A stretch of 64,000 bases of DNA, taken from Populus alba (taxonomy: Eukaryota; Streptophyta; Magnoliopsida; Malpighiales; Salicaceae). The stretch is taken from the NCBI RefSeq assembly GCF_005239225.2, contig NC_133299.1, positions 2,298,967-2,362,966 of the forward strand, in the 5' to 3' direction. Within the stretch, counting starts at the first letter, position 1. Each line of letters starts with the position of its first letter. Both the position numbers and the translations under genes were made by a program. Shown piece after piece: positions 57,195 to 64,000 of this stretch. The notes beneath the pieces are model-generated. The model did no database searches. It was not told where the DNA came from and saw nothing but the letters and a program-made list of their open reading frames with translations.

Positions 57195-59959
57195 GTGGAA
57201 ATGAGGTTGAGCTCAACAAAATCTCTCCATGCATGATTAATAATCTTAACCAGCTTCATGGCAAGCTAGTATTTGGGTCAATTGCACTGGCAGCGAGTCC
57301 TATGCTCGTTTGTTTTCCCTTTCATGGTGTTTATGCTTTAATTATACCCATACAAATCTGACGAATTTATATTTGTTGTTGGATGTTTTTATATGATATC
57401 TAAACTCACTCCATGTTGGACTCATGCAACAAGAGGAGGGCTGCGGCTGCTAATGAACGATAATGTAATTATCATTAATGTAATTCTCTTTGAAAAGATC
57501 TCAAGATTTAAAGTCTACTTGAGAAACGAATAAACAAACAAAAACTAGTCACCCATCATCATGTCCACTAGCCAAGGCCATGCTTTTTAATAAAAAGTTT
57601 GATTTTTTTTTATCCAATAAGTCAAATTCACGATTTGATATCCTTAATAAAACTTGATTTAACTTGAAAAAAAATTTCAAAACAATATTATTTTAACTGT
57701 TTTATATATATTTTTTTTTAAAATGACTTTGATAAATTCTTCCAACCCTCATGAAACTTGGATGTTTAATAACTTTGCCTCACACAGTTAAGTGTCAACT
57801 TCACTTTCCTCATCGATTAATCATATCATTCGTTAATAACAATGCAATCGTCTATAGCGAAATTAAATGGGTAAAAAATCCTTCACAGATGGGTCTTAAT
57901 CAAAGATGCGTGTTTTAACTTTGATACTGCAGATATCGGTTCTATAGCGTCAATGATTCCATTTCTTAAATGGCACAGCAAAATGTCATTGTTGAACAGG
58001 TTATTGATATGATACATTATGGATGATTAAAGATGATGACAATGAGATCATTTATATTTTCCTTTTGGAACCAAACTATTTGCAAGCTTCGGATGACAAA
58101 TGACACTTACCTGCCCATAACAAGTTACTCAACAACACACTTCAAATACTCTCTTTCAGATTCCCATTTCCAGATTCATGATTTGAGGTTAGTTTTGTTT
58201 TTCTCTTATTTTCTTCGCAAACATTTGCATACAAATTCTACTTGAGCAATCTACCCTTAAAAGTGATGAACGTTCAAGTTGAGGATTCATCTCTGTAGAT
58301 GAGGTTTTCCAATTCGAATGTGATTTTATGCAACAAAATCATAAAGCTCAATGAAAAATCGTAAGTTAAGAGGATTCGGTTGATATAAAGGATAACCATA
58401 GAAAAAAACAAGCAGACAATGCATGATAGTATTGCAGCCTTGACTTTTTACACAAACCTGTCTCGATAAACACTTTAAGAAACAAGACAGGTTTGGCGAG
58501 AATAGCAGAAATTATAGCAGCTAAATCAGACATCCTCGGAATGAAAGAGAACGTCCGAGTTAGCACAATGACAGAGGGTGTATGCTAACTGTTTTCTACA
58601 GAAAAATCGAGTTGTCCTAGACCTATTTTTGCGACCTTTTAATTAGTCTACAAAACTGAAGTCCAGAAAGCTTGGTGATATACATAACTATCAATTGTTG
58701 GGTGCCCTTACCTTCAGAACCAGCAAGGACATCTCCCGTTTAGAGTTAGCTTTGCCACTTGGTGCACTTCAATGCCTCCATGACCAGTATTTGTGTTAAA
58801 CACAGAATAAAGCCTAGGAATCTGCAGTACCCATCATGATCAGAAAATTTCCATATTAAACTGAAACAGCTTTAACTGTTAACACAAAATTCATTGTTAA
58901 GGACAAGAGTATACATAAATACATGATGGGTATGAAGCAGTGGACGTGGGAATCCAAGTAAAAAAACAACTGAGTAGTAGATCCACCCAAATGATCTCAA
59001 AAGATAATTTTGTAACCCATAGAGATTCAGATTATGGACTGCTGGTGATCCAACAAATATGGAGATGACCAAAAAATAAGTTATAGATACAAAATTTCAA
59101 GTTCTAGCTTTTTATGATGAGAATCCCCTTAACCCCGAGTGCCTTTGTCAAAAAATGGAAATCCAGGTTTTATGTCTCCTTAGGTGTTGACATCAAGCAT
59201 AGTTTACCTAGCATGCTATAGTTTTATAGCAATTGCCCTAAGTGTTGCATGGTAATACACTAAGTGACTTATTATTACCCCTGATTATTCTTAAAACCTA
59301 GAAAATGTCATAGTTTAAAACTTTGAGAATGCCATGTTGACCTTCTAATTCTATTTACCCCTTCTTGGTCCTCCCCTTGTTTCTGTTTCAGAGTTATTTT
59401 GGTTGAAAATGAGATAAGGTATTTCATCCACTGGCAATTCACTTTTAAAAGTAGAATTGTGCTTCAGTATAGACTGAAAAGGAAGCCCCCATTCGCTCAA
59501 AAAAAAAAAAAAAGTCAGTGCCATCCTGGTGTTATTACTAGAAACCAAGACATTGTCTTCTACTTCTCGTCCATCTGAGGCAGTAGTAAGTTCAGGCCCA
59601 CCTCAAACAAATATCTGATTGCAGGTGGATTCAGTGGGGTATGGGTGGGGGTAATAAGCCATTTAAATGAATTTAGTTGCCCACTTCAGCTCCTTGTCTA
59701 GTAAGCAAAGCACTCTCAGTATCAGGATCGTCCTTAATCAACTTCACCCAAATATTAGGTACTATTGCTTACCTACATGATCACATTGAGCAATGACTTG
59801 ATATTTTTCCAATGGAAGATACCATTTAAGAACTTCAAAAACTTTAGAATGTCTATCTAAAAATATGGGAATTCAATTACAAAAGGCGTGCTTTAAGTTG
59901 TATTTTGCACCCAAATCACATACCTTGCTTATTTGGCAAGAAGGAATGGCCACAGAAGT
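57195..59959. other. Spacer between CYP94 copy 2 and UBP 3' end
   Basis: The first 440 bases are the duplicated CYP94 3' flank. The last part holds the UBP 3' UTR on the minus strand. Between them I see no recognisable gene; the composition from about 58600 is less AT-rich, and a spliced 3' UTR of the UBP gene could reach into it, which I cannot confirm. Confidence 0.45.
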
Positions 59960-63535
<3,576 letters not shown>

Positions 63536-64000
63536 CTACAAAATTGCTAACTCAATTCAACAGAATATAAACAGAAAAGTTGAACAATGACTTACAATAC
63601 TTAATATAGCTAAATGAAACTTCCATCAGTAAAATCACTCCAAATATGATCCATCTGTTAAAATAATTTTCATTCAGTCATTCTTATTGATAGATGAACT
63701 TCACATCTCAAGATTCGGCCTAGAGGTCTATTGATTGGCTGCAACTCATTTCCAAGGTAAGGTAAATTGGTATTCCAGCAGCCATATCAATGTAAAGGAA
63801 TGTGCTCTTCTAGGTTCATTTCAATTGTGTGTAGAAAAGGCCAAGAAAAAAAGAATTCAATCCAGGGTGAATCCTTACAGCTTTTAAAATCAGCCTTTTA
63901 TATTATCATTGATGTGCAATATCTTCAGCAAGCCAGAAAAGTGTACTGGACAATCAAAAAACAAGGACTCAGAACATCAAAATTTATGCAAATAAAAATA
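63536..64000 (-). other. Upstream UBP intron (partial)
   Basis: Non-coding sequence upstream of the first visible UBP exon, presumably an intron. I see no further exon in these 465 bases. Confidence 0.6.

Overview
The window is plant nuclear DNA. Genes have GT-AG introns, intergenic DNA is very AT-rich, and every recognisable gene family is angiosperm. Two copies of a tRNA-derived SINE and the gene set suggest a woody eudicot, most likely Salicaceae (Populus or Salix); this is inference, since no database was searched. One 500-base N gap lies at 28900-29399.

Left end (1-8 kb): a small intact MZT1/GIP1 gene (microtubule nucleation), an AT-rich spacer with a SINE, and an intact nine-exon IQM-type calmodulin-binding gene.

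Centre-left (8-27 kb): a tandem cluster of three same-strand HIRAN-SNF2-RING-HELICc genes of the SMARCA3-like 1 type. Copy 1 is intact (871 codons in three exons). Copy 2 is split inside the RING codons by a 2069-bp solo LTR. Copy 3 is split just before the Walker A motif by a 2054-bp solo LTR of the same family and also carries frameshifts. Both solo LTRs run TG...CA and have perfect 5-bp target duplications. A third, older LTR of the family lies antisense between copies 2 and 3. A captured MADS-box first exon, bounded by a 29-bp inverted repeat, sits between copies 1 and 2.

Middle (27-47 kb): a long repeat-rich spacer with a second SINE, an intact CXE carboxylesterase, a young Ty1/copia element (358-bp LTRs with three differences, two in-frame TGA stops) in the 3' flank of that gene, and on the minus strand a nine-exon MS2-clade fatty acyl reductase convergent with the esterase.

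Right (47-64 kb): two intronless CYP94-type P450 genes in tandem, about 94% identical, separated by degenerate retrotransposon, Harbinger-like, TRIM-like and microsatellite DNA. At the right edge is the C-terminal part of a ubiquitin-specific protease on the minus strand, whose 5' half lies outside the window.

The genes do not form one pathway. FAR and CYP94 both belong to families acting on fatty acyl chains (cutin, sporopollenin or wax), but their adjacency may be chance. I found no new biological system. The most notable structure is the SNF2 cluster broken twice, independently, by the same LTR family.
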